NCBI RefSeq assembly: GCF_027213785.1
Contig: NZ_JAPWGO010000004.1
Span: 62,001-126,000, forward strand
Source: Limimaricola sp. G21655-S1
Lineage (GTDB): Bacteria > Pseudomonadota > Alphaproteobacteria > Rhodobacterales > Rhodobacteraceae
Direction of reading: 5' to 3'
Length of the DNA stretch: 64,000 nucleotides
Shown here: positions 8,311-16,830 of the stretch, in pieces
Numbering within the stretch: position 1 is the first letter of the stretch
Layout: each line of letters begins with the position of its first letter
The notes under the pieces: generated by a model
Databases searched by the model: none
What the model was told of the DNA's origin: nothing
Seen by the model: only the letters and a program-made list of their open reading frames with translations
Position numbers and translations under genes: made by a program

Positions 8311-9362
8311 CCGAGGCAGCTTTCGAAGGCTGCGGCCAGATCCTCGATCAGCGCCGGATAGAGATCGGGGCCGGGCTCGAGCCGCAGCCCGTCGGGATCG
8401 GCCATGGCTGTCTTGGCTTGCGTGTTCTCGCGCAGCAGCGCCACGAGTTCCGGCGGGGTTTCGGGATCGGTCAGGATGCAGGTGATGCTCCCGGCCTCGA
8501 TCATCTCGCGCAGCGCCGCGAGCCTGGCCGGCCCCGGAGCCGAGGCGTCCGACAGCGAGACCGCCCCCGTCGCCGGCAGGCCGAAGCGACGCTCGAAATA
8601 CTGGTAGGCGTCGTGCGGAACCAGGTAGGGGCGCCCGGACAGCAAAGCCAGCCGCTCGGCGATGTCCGCGCCAAGATCGGCATCCGCGGCGATCGCGGCG
8701 GCGGCATTGTCGCGGTAGAGCGTGGCATTCTCCGGATCGATCTCGGCCAGCGCCTCGGCCAGCCGCGTCATCCAGACCGCCGCTACCTGCGGGTCGAGCC
8801 AGGCATGCGGGTCCGTGTCGCCTCCGGCATGCTCGCTCGTCTGCGTCATCTCGTCGTCGCGCGCGTGGTCGTCGCCGTGGTCGCCCTGCGGGTCTTCGAC
8901 GTGATCGGCATGCTCGTCGGCCTCTCCATGCCCCTCGGCTTCCTCGTGCTCGCCAGCATCATGATCGTTGTCATGCGCCGCATCTCCATGACCATGCGCG
9001 GTTTCGAAGGCCGGGTCCTCGCGTAGCGGCAGCCGCTCCCAGCCGTCGCTGTCGAGCATGGCCAGTGTTTCGGCTTCGGGCGCCAGCGCCGCGAGGCTTT
9101 CGGCCAGCCAAGGCACGAGCGCCGGACCGGTCCAGACCACCATGTCCGCCTGCGACAGATGCCGCGCATCCGAGGGGCGCAGCGCGGCATCATGGGGCGA
9201 GACGCCCGGCGGCAGCAACAGCTCGGGCGTACCGGCGCCAGCCATGACCCGCGCCACGAGGCTGTGCAATGGCGCGGTGTCGACCACCACGCTCGGCGTC
9301 TCGGCAAGCGCGGGGGAGGTGACGAGGGCGAAGGCGGCGGCGACGGGGAGGGTGGGGCGCAT
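8307..9362 (-). CDS. znuA: Zinc ABC transporter substrate-binding protein
   Basis: A 351-residue periplasmic zinc-binding protein feeding the ZnuBC permease. A signal peptide ending in ALAE is present. Metal ligands are expected at the His of APLHSL, of PHDAALRP and of PHAWLDP. Between the lobes lies a His/Asp/Glu-rich loop (about residues 120-185), typical of zinc-specific members. The start at 9362 is preferred because AAGAGG lies 6 bases upstream; an ATG at 9380 lacks a good site. It diverges from zur around a Zur-type operator, so it should be repressed by zinc. The gene ends tail-to-tail with the pleD-like gene, their stops overlapping. Confidence 0.95.
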   Translation of the reverse strand: MRPTLPVAAAFALVTSPALAETPSVVVDTAPLHSLVARVMAGAGTPELLLPPGVSPHDAALRPSDARHLSQADMVVWTGPALVPWLAESLAALAPEAETLAMLDSDGWERLPLREDPAFETAHGHGDAAHDNDHDAGEHEEAEGHGEADEHADHVEDPQGDHGDDHARDDEMTQTSEHAGGDTDPHAWLDPQVAAVWMTRLAEALAEIDPENATLYRDNAAAAIAADADLGADIAERLALLSGRPYLVPHDAYQYFERRFGLPATGAVSLSDASAPGPARLAALREMIEAGSITCILTDPETPPELVALLRENTQAKTAMADPDGLRLEPGPDLYPALIEDLAAAFESCLG

Positions 9363-9404
9363 GGGGAACCTCTTGTGCATCCGGTACTCGGAGGCTATGC
9401 GCTA

Positions 9405-9419
9405 TGTTATAACGTAACA
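9405..9419. promoter_or_regulatory. Zur operator between znuA and zur
   Basis: The sequence TGTTATAACGTAACA is an inverted repeat (TGTTA-5-TAACA) with the GTTATAAC core known for proteobacterial Zur boxes. It lies 43 bases upstream of the znuA start and 38 bases upstream of the zur start, so one site could control both directions. The match is by motif and location; binding is inferred. Confidence 0.75.
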
Positions 9420-9457
9420 GATGGTCAAGACCCGTCATCGGGATAAGGGAGGCAGTC

Positions 9458-9928
9458 ATGGACGGACCCAGTTTCGCTTGCGGCGATCACGCGGCCTGCA
9501 TCCGCGGCGCGCTCGGGGCCGCCGAAGCGCGCTGTGCCGCGGACGGCGCACGGCTGACCCCGCTGCGTCGCCGCGTGCTCGAGATCCTGCTGGAGGGGCA
9601 TTCGGCGATGGGCGCCTATGACGTGCTCGCCCGGCTCGATGCCGAGGGGTTGGGCTCGAAGCCCCCCGTGGCCTACCGGGCATTGGGCTTTCTGGTGGAT
9701 CACGGGCTTGCCCACAGGATCGAGCGGCTTTCGGCCTATGTCGCCTGCGCCCGCCCCGGGACGACGCATGCGCCCGCCTTCCTGATCTGTCGCGGCTGCG
9801 GTGCGGTGGCCGAAACCCAAGGGGCGGAGGGCCTGTCCCGGCCGGCGGCCGAGGCGGGTTTCGTGATCGAGCAGACCGTGATCGAGGCCGAAGGCCTGTG
9901 CCCCGCTTGTCAGGGCCCCGCGGCATGA
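9458..9928 (+). CDS. zur: Zinc-responsive Fur-family repressor
   Basis: A 156-residue DNA-binding repressor. The winged helix lies at about 25-90 (LTPLRRRVLEILLEG, then PPVAYRALGFLVDHGLAHRI), followed by a dimerisation domain with the structural zinc site: CRGC near 110 and CPAC near the C-terminus. Linkage to znuA, znuC and znuB, rather than iron genes, identifies it as Zur. An AGGGAGG site precedes the ATG. Its stop overlaps the znuC start by four bases (ATGA), so repressor and ATPase are co-translated. Autoregulation through the adjacent inverted repeat is likely. Confidence 0.93.
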   Translation: MDGPSFACGDHAACIRGALGAAEARCAADGARLTPLRRRVLEILLEGHSAMGAYDVLARLDAEGLGSKPPVAYRALGFLVDHGLAHRIERLSAYVACARPGTTHAPAFLICRGCGAVAETQGAEGLSRPAAEAGFVIEQTVIEAEGLCPACQGPAA

Positions 9929-10692
9929 GCCCGTTGATCGAGGCGAAGGGACTGGAGTTCGGACCGAAGGCCGCGCCGGTGCTGCGTGACGTGTCGCTCC
10001 GGGTCGATCCGGGCGAGATCGTCACGCTGGTGGGGCCGAACGGCTCGGGCAAGAGTACGCTGTTGCGATTGATGATCGGCGCGCTGGCGCCGCGACGCGG
10101 CATGGTGCGCCGTGCGCGGGGTCTGCGCATCGGTTACGTGCCGCAAAGCCTCGTGCTCGACCCATCTCTGCCGATCACGGTGCGGCGCTTTCTCGACCTG
10201 CCGCACCGGGTGGGCGATGCCGAGGCCGAGGCGGCGCTGGCGCAGTCCGGCGCTGACGGAATCGCGCACAAGCAGATGGCCGCGCTGTCGGGCGGGCAGT
10301 TCCAGCGCGTGCTTCTGGCGCGCGCGGTGCTGAACCGGCCGCAATTGTTGATCCTCGACGAGCCGACGCAGGGTCTCGACCAGCCGGGGCAGGCGGCGTT
10401 CTACCGCCGGATCGCGGCGCTGCGCCGGGAGATGGGCTGCGCGGTGCTGATGGTCAGCCACGAGTTGCACGTGGTGATGTCGGCCTCAGACCGCGTGATC
10501 TGCCTCAACGGCCATGTCTGCTGCGAAGGCACGCCCGAGGTGGTCTCGGCCGCGCCCGCCTATCGCGAGCTGTTCGGCACCGGCACCGGTGGCCAGCTGG
10601 CGCTCTATCGTCATGAGCACGACCACGCCCATGAGGGCGGTGGCGCCGCGCATCATCATCACCACCATCATCATCATCACGCCGAGGGCTGA
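9925..10692 (+). CDS. znuC: Zinc ABC transporter ATP-binding protein with C-terminal His tract
   Basis: A 255-residue ATPase of the ZnuABC importer. Walker A is GPNGSGKST at 37-45, the ABC signature LSGGQFQ precedes Walker B LLILDEP, and the switch His is in MVSHE. The C-terminal 25 residues are histidine-rich and end with ten consecutive histidines (243-252) before AEG. The codons are a mix of CAT and CAC and the context is chromosomal, so this is natural and not a vector tag. It could bind zinc at the cytoplasmic face. The ATG overlaps the zur stop and znuB follows 1 base after the stop. Confidence 0.95.
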   Translation: MSPLIEAKGLEFGPKAAPVLRDVSLRVDPGEIVTLVGPNGSGKSTLLRLMIGALAPRRGMVRRARGLRIGYVPQSLVLDPSLPITVRRFLDLPHRVGDAEAEAALAQSGADGIAHKQMAALSGGQFQRVLLARAVLNRPQLLILDEPTQGLDQPGQAAFYRRIAALRREMGCAVLMVSHELHVVMSASDRVICLNGHVCCEGTPEVVSAAPAYRELFGTGTGGQLALYRHEHDHAHEGGGAAHHHHHHHHHHAEG

Positions 10693-10693
10693 C

Positions 10694-11491
10694 ATGCTCG
10701 ACGACTTCATGATCCGCGCGGGGCTCGCCGCGCTGGGCACCGCATTGGCTGCGGGTCCGCTCGGCTGCTTCGTGGTCTGGCGCCGCATGGCCTATTTCGG
10801 GGATGCCACGAGCCACGCGGCAATCCTTGGCGTCGCGCTGGCGCTGGGGCAGGGGCTGTCGGTGTTTCCCGGCGTGCTTGGTTCAGCACTGGCGATGGCG
10901 CTGGCGGTGCATGCGCTCGCAGGGCGCGGCCTCGCGCATGACACGGTGCTGGGGGTGCTGTCGCACGGTGCGCTGGCGACGGGGCTCGTCGCCGTGGCCC
11001 TGACCGGGGGCGTGCGCGTCGATCTGGAGCTATACCTCTTCGGCGACGTCCTCACGGTGACGCGCGGCGACCTCGCCTGGATCTGGGGCGGGGCGGCGCT
11101 GGTGGTGGGTGTGCTGGTCTGGCGCTGGCGCCGGTTGCTCACGGCGACGCTCTCGCCCGACCTCGCCCATGCCTCGGGCATTGCCCCGCGGCGCGAGGCG
11201 CTGGTCCTGACCCTGCTCCTCTCTGCGGTGGTGGCGGTAGCGATCAAGGTGGTGGGCGCATTGCTGATCACCGCGCTCCTGGTGATCCCGGCCGCGGCTG
11301 CGCGCGGCGCCGCGCGCACGCCAGAGACCATGGCTCTCTTGGCGCTCGCGGCTGCGGCGGTGTCTGCGCTGGGCGGACTTCAGGTCGCGCTGTGGCTCGA
11401 CACCCCGGTCGGCCCCTCGATCGTCTGCGTCGCCGTGGTGCTCTTTGCCGGCAGCCTGCCGCTCAGGGTGTTTAGGGCTGCGCGCGGATGA
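10694..11491 (+). CDS. znuB: Zinc ABC transporter permease
   Basis: A 265-residue integral inner-membrane permease of the ABC-3 family. About eight hydrophobic segments are visible, starting MIRAGLAALGTALAAGPLGCFVVWRRM. The conserved FGDATSHAAILGVALA stretch is the permease signature. It partners ZnuC and receives zinc from ZnuA. Its ATG lies one base after the znuC stop, which decides the start over frames opening inside znuC. It is the last gene of the zur-znuC-znuB unit. Confidence 0.94.
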   Translation: MLDDFMIRAGLAALGTALAAGPLGCFVVWRRMAYFGDATSHAAILGVALALGQGLSVFPGVLGSALAMALAVHALAGRGLAHDTVLGVLSHGALATGLVAVALTGGVRVDLELYLFGDVLTVTRGDLAWIWGGAALVVGVLVWRWRRLLTATLSPDLAHASGIAPRREALVLTLLLSAVVAVAIKVVGALLITALLVIPAAAARGAARTPETMALLALAAAAVSALGGLQVALWLDTPVGPSIVCVAVVLFAGSLPLRVFRAARG

Positions 11492-11580
11492 TCGCCGGCG
11501 GGTAGGCAAAAAACCGGCCCGCCTTGCCCTTGCCACAATCGATCTGCGACCTAGCGCGAAAACGTGTCTGAGGAGAGCAG

Positions 11581-12093
11581 ATGAAACGATACATCATGGC
11601 CGCGGCCTTGGCCGCGCTGCCCGCGCTCGGCTTTGCGCCCGAGATCACCGGTTTTTCAGCCAGCACCGCCAGCGCCGCATCGAGCGGCTGCGCGCTTCCC
11701 GCCGAGGTGAATGCCAAGGCGACGCGGATCGCTTCCGGTCTCAATACCTTCCGCGCTTCTCAGGGACTCGGCCGGGTCACCCATGACCGGGACCTGTCCA
11801 AGGCTGCGCAGGTTCAGGCCTGCGATCTCGCCCGCACCGGGCAATTCGGGCATCGCGGCAGCGACGGTTCCGACCATCGGGTGCGGCTCGAACGCACCGG
11901 TTACTGCGCCGGTGTCAGCGCCGAGAACCTGGCTTGGGGCTATCCCCGCGCGAACCAGATCATCACCGGCTGGCAGGGCTCGCCCGGCCACCGGCAGGTG
12001 ATGGAACTCGACCGCGCGCGCGAGTTCGGCGTCGGCATCGCGCAAGGCGCGAAGGGCCCGGTCTGGGTGCTGGTGATGGCGCAGCCCTGCTGA
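11581..12093 (+). CDS. Secreted CAP-domain (SCP/PR1-like) protein
   Basis: A 170-residue exported protein. Residues 1 to about 33 form a signal peptide (ASTASAAS region). The rest is one CAP domain (YkwD type): a LNTFRASQGL helix, the HDRDLSKAAQVQACDLA helix, an FGHRGSDGSDHRVRL segment and the SAENLAWGY motif, then PGHRQVMELDRAREFGVGIA. The two conserved histidines (GHRGS and PGHRQ) and the Glu of SAENL form the usual CAP cavity. Three cysteines in the mature part could make one disulfide. GAGGAG lies just upstream. Function of bacterial CAP proteins is poorly defined. Confidence 0.9.
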   Translation: MKRYIMAAALAALPALGFAPEITGFSASTASAASSGCALPAEVNAKATRIASGLNTFRASQGLGRVTHDRDLSKAAQVQACDLARTGQFGHRGSDGSDHRVRLERTGYCAGVSAENLAWGYPRANQIITGWQGSPGHRQVMELDRAREFGVGIAQGAKGPVWVLVMAQPC

Positions 12094-12099
12094 GACGGC

Positions 12100-12543
12100 T
12101 CAGCCGGTGATCTCCAGCGGGATGGTCACCGGCCCGTCATTGACCAGCGCCACCTTCATGTCGGCGCCGAAGCGCCCGGTCTCGACCGGCACCCCGAGCG
12201 CCGCCAGTTCCTCGGCGAAAGCGGCATAGAGCCGTTCGCCGATCTCCGGCGGCGCGGCCGTGGAAAAGCCGGGCCGGTTGCCGGTACGCGTGTCGGCGGC
12301 CAGGGTGAACTGGCTCACCACCAGCGCGCCGCCACCGATGTCGAGCAGCGAGCGGTTCATCCGCCCCGCCTCGTCGCGAAAGATCCGGAGCTTGGCGACC
12401 TTGTTGGCCAGCTTGGCGGGCAGGGCGTCGCCGTCGCCCTGCATCGCGCAGACCAGTACCAGCAGCCCCGGACCGCAGCGGCCGATCACCTCGCCATCGA
12501 CGCTGACGCTGGCTTCCGAGACGCGCTGGACCAGTGCCTTCAA
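12100..12543 (-). CDS. dtd: D-aminoacyl-tRNA deacylase
   Basis: A 147-residue cytosolic proofreading enzyme that removes D-amino acids, and glycine from tRNA-Ala. The two family motifs are present: SQFTLAAD and NDGPVTI. Length is standard. Initiation is at TTG (12543-12541), chosen because homologues begin exactly here ([13 protein letters not shown]). This TTG overlaps the stop of the upstream sugar kinase by four bases (TTGA), so translation probably depends on reinitiation by ribosomes finishing the kinase. Confidence 0.94.
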   Translation of the reverse strand: MKALVQRVSEASVSVDGEVIGRCGPGLLVLVCAMQGDGDALPAKLANKVAKLRIFRDEAGRMNRSLLDIGGGALVVSQFTLAADTRTGNRPGFSTAAPPEIGERLYAAFAEELAALGVPVETGRFGADMKVALVNDGPVTIPLEITG

Positions 12544-13454
12544 AGCTCGTGTTCCCAGGGCGGGTTGGCGCCGGGGCGGCTGACGGTGACCGCTGCGGCG
12601 CGGGCGCCGAGGCTCAGCGCGTCGCGAATCTCGTCCTCGTCGAGCGTCGCGACATCGGCCTTGTTGAGCAGACCGGCGCGGTGCAGGCTCGCCAGCACCC
12701 CCGCGTTGAAGGTGTCGCCCGCGCCGACCGTGTCGGCCACCTGCACCTTGGGCGCGGCGGCGCTGACCACATGCTCGGCGGTATAGCCGGTCGCGCCTTT
12801 CGAACCCTCTGTGATGCAGACGAGCTTCGGGCCCTTGGCCAGCATCTGGCGCGCGAGGTCGGCGGTATCGCCCGCGCCTTCGAGCCAGTGCAGATCCTCG
12901 TCAGAGACCTTCACGATGTCGGCGCGCGCGATCATCCGCTCGATCCGGGCGCGGTAGGCGGCCTCGTCGCGGATGAAGCTCGGACGGATATTCGGATCGA
13001 GCATGGTGACGCGGGTGGCGCTTTCGCGCGCCTGCAACGCCTCGTAGGCCGTGGCGCAGGGCTCCACCATCAGCGAGATGCCCCCGAAGAACAACGCCTC
13101 GGCGCCGGGCTCGGGCAGATCGTCCTCGGTCAGCATCCGCCCGGCGGTGTTCTCGTCATAGAAGCTGTAGCTGGCATGGCCGTCGGTCAGCTTGACGAAG
13201 GCCAGCGTGGTCGGACGGTCGGAGATATGCGCGGGAAAGCTGTCGACCTTCGAGGCTTCGAGCGTCTGGCGCAGGATATCGCCGAACATGTCCGAGGAGA
13301 TCCCCGAGAAGAAACCGGCGGGCGCGCCGAGGCGGCCGAGCGCGATGGCGGTGTTGAAGACCGCGCCGCCCGCATAGGGGGCGAAGGCGGTCTCGCCCGC
13401 CTCGGTGCGGCGGGGCAGCATGTCGATCAGGGCTTCGCCGCAGGCGAGGATCAT
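12540..13454 (-). CDS. PfkB-family sugar kinase (fructokinase-like)
   Basis: A 304-residue carbohydrate kinase of the ribokinase/PfkB family. It shows the N-terminal [14 protein letters not shown] strand, the first signature [15 protein letters not shown], and the second signature [14 protein letters not shown] with the catalytic Asp. The sequence type is closest to fructokinases, but substrate specificity is inferred. GGAAGG lies upstream of the ATG at 13454. It overlaps dtd by four bases. No transporter or sugar regulator lies nearby. Confidence 0.88.
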   Translation of the reverse strand: MILACGEALIDMLPRRTEAGETAFAPYAGGAVFNTAIALGRLGAPAGFFSGISSDMFGDILRQTLEASKVDSFPAHISDRPTTLAFVKLTDGHASYSFYDENTAGRMLTEDDLPEPGAEALFFGGISLMVEPCATAYEALQARESATRVTMLDPNIRPSFIRDEAAYRARIERMIARADIVKVSDEDLHWLEGAGDTADLARQMLAKGPKLVCITEGSKGATGYTAEHVVSAAAPKVQVADTVGAGDTFNAGVLASLHRAGLLNKADVATLDEDEIRDALSLGARAAAVTVSRPGANPPWEHEL

Positions 13455-13530
13455 CGGGTTTCCTTCCGGATCTTGGGGCTTCTCGATCGGCGCGGACAAT
13501 GCCGCCCGACGCCGGGTCATGCAAGCGCGC

Positions 13531-14655
13531 TCACTGGTTGAGATAGCCCAAAGCGGCGAGAATCGCCGCCAGGACCAGCGCCGCGAGCACCGCCAGCGCG
13601 ATCTTCCACTTGGAATAAGGCCGCGCGCCCTGAACCTTGCCGGACCTGGCGTTGACCACGAAGGCGTGGCTCTGGCCGCGGTAGCGGTAGGCGGCGGTCC
13701 AGACCGGCAGCAGCACGTGCTTGAAGGTCACGTCCGAGATGCGCGTCTCCAGCGCCTCGATCCGCTGCTGGTCGCCGCCGATGTCGCGTCGCACGTCCGA
13801 GCGGATCACCTCATCCATGATCTGGCGCGCCTCCTCATAGGCGGCGTCGAGCTCGACCTGATAACCCTCGGCCATGAAGCCCGCCACGAATTCCGGCCGG
13901 TAGGGGGTGAGCGCCGGCAAATCCCATGGTCCGAGCGCGTCGGTATGCGCCTTGGGCAGCGATTTCGAGCCGAGCACGAGGATGTCGTCGAAGAACCGCG
14001 CAACCCGGCCGCGCACGCGTCTCCAGCGGATGCGCGGCTCGCTCACCTGCGTGGGCTTGCCGTCGCGCATCACGGTGCGGGTGACGTAGTAGGTGTCGCC
14101 GCGCTGGCCGCGATACTCGCTCCGGGTCTGCGCGTCGAAGGTCCAGAACGGCACGTAGATGCCGTTCATCCGCCGCCCCTTGCGCGCGTATGCCTTCAGC
14201 CCGTTCGGCGCGAACCACAGGCTGCCAAGCCAAGCCGTCAGCGCCTCGTGGGCGCGCGCCTCGTCGATCTCGAAGGGCAGGAGCGCGCGCGGCTTGATGT
14301 GGCGGTGGGTGCCGGTATCTGCGACCACGGCGGTGTCGCAGTAGGGACAGCGGGTGGCATGAGTGCCGGGCGCGAATTCCACCTGTGCGCCGCAATTGGG
14401 ACAGGAGGCGGTGCGCGTCTCCTCGATTTCCGACACCGGCACGTCGCCGCGCCGGGCGCTTTCGAAGTCGATCTCGCGTGTGGCGTCCGGATCGCGCAGC
14501 GGCGCGATCGCCTCGCGGTGGCCGCAATGGGTGCAGGCCAGCTCGGTGGTGCCGGGGGCGAAATGCATGTCGCTGCCGCAGACCGGGCAGGGAAAGCGGT
14601 GCTCCTCGATCACGCCGCCGGGCGCGGAGCGGGATAGGTTCGGAAGATCACTCAC
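13531..14655 (-). CDS. Zinc-ribbon protein with C-terminal membrane anchor (YdjG-like)
   Basis: A 374-residue protein. Two N-terminal zinc ribbons can be read: CPVC...CTHC (about 23-44) and CPNC...CPYC (about 85-108). A middle domain of about 230 residues has conserved YVPFWTFDAQ and VLLPVWTAAYRYRG segments, and a single hydrophobic helix (about 350-370) ends the chain. This architecture resembles Bacillus YdjG; such proteins are sometimes misnamed primosomal protein or helicase, but no helicase motif exists here. The start codon is GTG. It follows the SPFH gene by 22 bases and closes the operon. Likely an inner-membrane partner of the SPFH protein. Confidence 0.75.
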   Translation of the reverse strand: MSDLPNLSRSAPGGVIEEHRFPCPVCGSDMHFAPGTTELACTHCGHREAIAPLRDPDATREIDFESARRGDVPVSEIEETRTASCPNCGAQVEFAPGTHATRCPYCDTAVVADTGTHRHIKPRALLPFEIDEARAHEALTAWLGSLWFAPNGLKAYARKGRRMNGIYVPFWTFDAQTRSEYRGQRGDTYYVTRTVMRDGKPTQVSEPRIRWRRVRGRVARFFDDILVLGSKSLPKAHTDALGPWDLPALTPYRPEFVAGFMAEGYQVELDAAYEEARQIMDEVIRSDVRRDIGGDQQRIEALETRISDVTFKHVLLPVWTAAYRYRGQSHAFVVNARSGKVQGARPYSKWKIALAVLAALVLAAILAALGYLNQ

Positions 14656-14677
14656 GCGGGGCGGCTCACGGGTCGGT

Positions 14678-15799
14678 TCATGGGGCGGGCGGCGGAGGCG
14701 GGGGCATCACGGTGAAGAGCTGCGCCAGCTCGTCGACATCCTCGGCGCGCTTCCAGCCATCCTGGCCGGCGGTCCAGACGAAGGTGTCGCGGGTGAAGCC
14801 GCCCTCGGTCACCATCCGTCCGAGCCGTGCCTTGGAGAAGGGACCCGAGGTCTGCCCGTCCCTGGCGAGGTGCCACACATGCTCGGCCGGCGGCGGCGGG
14901 GGAGGCGGCGGCGCGGCCTGGGGTTGCTGCTGCGGCGCCTGCGCTCCGGGCATCGGCCCCCACGGGCCCTGACCCGCGACCATGCCCATGCCAAAGCCCA
15001 TGCCCGCGCCCATGGTGCCCGACGGGTTGGCGGCGGCGGTGGTCATCGCCTCGGCCGCGGAATACTGGCCGAACCGGCCGAGATCGCCGACGATGCCCAT
15101 CGAGGTCCGCTTGTCGAGCGCGCGCTCCACCGCTTCTGGCAGCGAGATGTTCTCGACGTAGAATTCGGGAATCTCGAGCCCGTACTGGGCGATCACCGGG
15201 GCGATGGCGTCACGGACGACCTTTCCGAGATCGCCGGTATTGGCCGCCATGTCGAGCACCGGGATGCCCGAACCCGCGAGCACGCGGCTCGCCTCCTGCA
15301 CCACGATGTTGCGGATCTGGTAGGAGATCTCCGAGGTGGTGAACTCGCCATCCGTGCCGACGATCTCGCGCAGGAACAGGGCCGGGTCCTTGACCCGCAT
15401 CGCGTAGGAGCCGAAGGCGCGCAGCCGCACCGGCCCGAACTCCGGATCGCGGCACATCACCGGGTTCTTGGTGCCCCATTTCTGGTTGGTGATGCGGGTG
15501 GTGTTGACGAAATAGACCTCGGATTTGAACGGCGACCGGAACCCGTGGTCCCAGTGCTGCAGCGAGGTCATGATCGGCATGTTGTTGGTCTCGAGCATGT
15601 AGAGACCGGGTTTGAACACGTCGGCGAGCTGGCCCTCATGCACGAAGACCGCGGCCTGCCCCTCGCGCACCGTCAGCTTGGCGCCGTACTTGATCTCGTG
15701 GCCCTCGCGCTCGAAACGCCAGACCATCGTGTCGCGGCTGTCATCGGTCCAGTGGATGACGTCGATGAACTGGCCGGCGAGAAAATCGAGAATGCCCAT
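14678..15799 (-). CDS. SPFH/band-7 protein with C-terminal GYF_2-like domain (YdjI-like)
   Basis: A 373-residue protein. Residues about 1-250 form an SPFH domain of the virion-core-protein/YdjI subgroup, recognisable by FLAGQFIDVIHW at the start and MPIMTSLQHWDHGFRSPFKSEVYFVNT. A Gly/Met-rich then Pro/Gln-rich linker (about 255-305, including eight prolines in a row) leads to a C-terminal domain (HVWHLARDGQTSGPFS...DTFVWTAGQDGWKRAEDV) of the GYF_2/DUF4339 type. There is no signal peptide or obvious membrane helix. Bacillus YdjI ends in a zinc ribbon; here that role may be taken by the adjacent zinc-ribbon gene. GGGAG lies upstream of the ATG. Confidence 0.82.
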   Translation of the reverse strand: MGILDFLAGQFIDVIHWTDDSRDTMVWRFEREGHEIKYGAKLTVREGQAAVFVHEGQLADVFKPGLYMLETNNMPIMTSLQHWDHGFRSPFKSEVYFVNTTRITNQKWGTKNPVMCRDPEFGPVRLRAFGSYAMRVKDPALFLREIVGTDGEFTTSEISYQIRNIVVQEASRVLAGSGIPVLDMAANTGDLGKVVRDAIAPVIAQYGLEIPEFYVENISLPEAVERALDKRTSMGIVGDLGRFGQYSAAEAMTTAAANPSGTMGAGMGFGMGMVAGQGPWGPMPGAQAPQQQPQAAPPPPPPPPAEHVWHLARDGQTSGPFSKARLGRMVTEGGFTRDTFVWTAGQDGWKRAEDVDELAQLFTVMPPPPPPAP

Positions 15800-15820
15800 G
15801 GGTCGTCTCCCGTGTTGCGC

Positions 15821-16822
15821 TCAGGCGTTGCCGCCCAGCAGTTCCGCCGCGATCTCGCGCGCGATTGGCGCGGCCTCGACGGCGCTCATGCCAGGCTTGA
15901 GCCGCCGGTCGTAGAGCATCTTCAGAAGCAGCTCGTCATGCCGTGTCAGCAGGCCGAACTCCTCGTCGTCGTTGAAGATCGAAGGTCGCGCCTGCGGGCT
16001 GTCATTGGCAAGCCCCATGCCCTGCGCGAGCTCCTCGTGGATGCAGGCAAGGCGCAGCATGTCCGGGTGCTCGCCCCGGATCAGCGCCACGGCGCGGCTG
16101 TAGGTGTTGCCGCCATCGCCGGAGAAGGCGATGACGAGGCACAGCGTCGAGCGCGGCGGGTTGAGGAATGCCCGCACCGAGCTTTCCGCGATCCCGGGCA
16201 CCATCCGGCGCAGCCGCTCCTCGTAGCCCCGGCGGTCGTCCTCGTTCAGGATCAGCACCGAGAAATTGCCCTCGCCCGCGGTCTGCGAGATCGGCACGCC
16301 GGTGAGCCGAGACAGGCGCGCGGCATAGGCCGCGACGGCGTTGCGGTCGCGCACCCGCTGCTTGGCCGGGACGGTGTCGCCGAACTGCACATCCATGCGG
16401 ATCGGGCTTTCCCAGCGCCGCAAACGGCTCATCGTCGCCTCGGCGCGAAGGTCAGGGCCGTCGGCCACGTATTCGTCGAACAGCGCGATGCGGATGAAGT
16501 TGCGCGCCAGCATCGTGTCGGTGAAGGGCGTATCGGGTCCGCCGCCATCGCCGCGGAGCAACCCTTGGGTGACCAGATCGGCCTGCAGCTTGGCATAGTG
16601 CTGGCTCAGCGCCTGGCTGGTGGTCGAGCGGACCGGGTCGGGGGTGTTGGCCGGACGCGCAGGCGGCGGCGCGGCGACGGTGGGCGCGCTGACGGCAGGC
16701 AGCTTGGCCACCGGCTGGTTGCGCGGCGGCGTCACCGGCACGAGTTCGACCTCGGGCGCACAACTCGCCACGAATGCAAGGGCCATGACCCCGTAGACCA
16801 GCCTGACCGACCGCACGACCAT
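15821..16822 (-). CDS. DUF2927 lipoprotein, putative metalloprotease-like
   Basis: A 333-residue exported lipoprotein with a lipobox VASC (lipid Cys21) followed by a Pro/Ala-rich linker to about residue 70. The folded part carries the DUF2927 features, including LACIHEELAQGMGLANDS, in which HEE-AQ resembles the zinc-binding helix of metalloproteases; catalysis is inferred and unproven. The GAGGA site directly abuts the annotated ATG, so a GTG six bases downstream (16816) may be the true start without changing the lipobox. It sits 8 bases after telA in the same operon. Confidence 0.8.
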   Translation of the reverse strand: MVVRSVRLVYGVMALAFVASCAPEVELVPVTPPRNQPVAKLPAVSAPTVAAPPPARPANTPDPVRSTTSQALSQHYAKLQADLVTQGLLRGDGGGPDTPFTDTMLARNFIRIALFDEYVADGPDLRAEATMSRLRRWESPIRMDVQFGDTVPAKQRVRDRNAVAAYAARLSRLTGVPISQTAGEGNFSVLILNEDDRRGYEERLRRMVPGIAESSVRAFLNPPRSTLCLVIAFSGDGGNTYSRAVALIRGEHPDMLRLACIHEELAQGMGLANDSPQARPSIFNDDEEFGLLTRHDELLLKMLYDRRLKPGMSAVEAAPIAREIAAELLGGNA

Positions 16823-16830
16823 TCCTCGTC

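Noticed and set aside
10651-10680. His tract at the znuC end as a cloning tag or contamination
   Set aside because: The codons are mixed, the tract is followed by native residues and the coupled znuB gene, and histidine richness is natural in zinc transporters.
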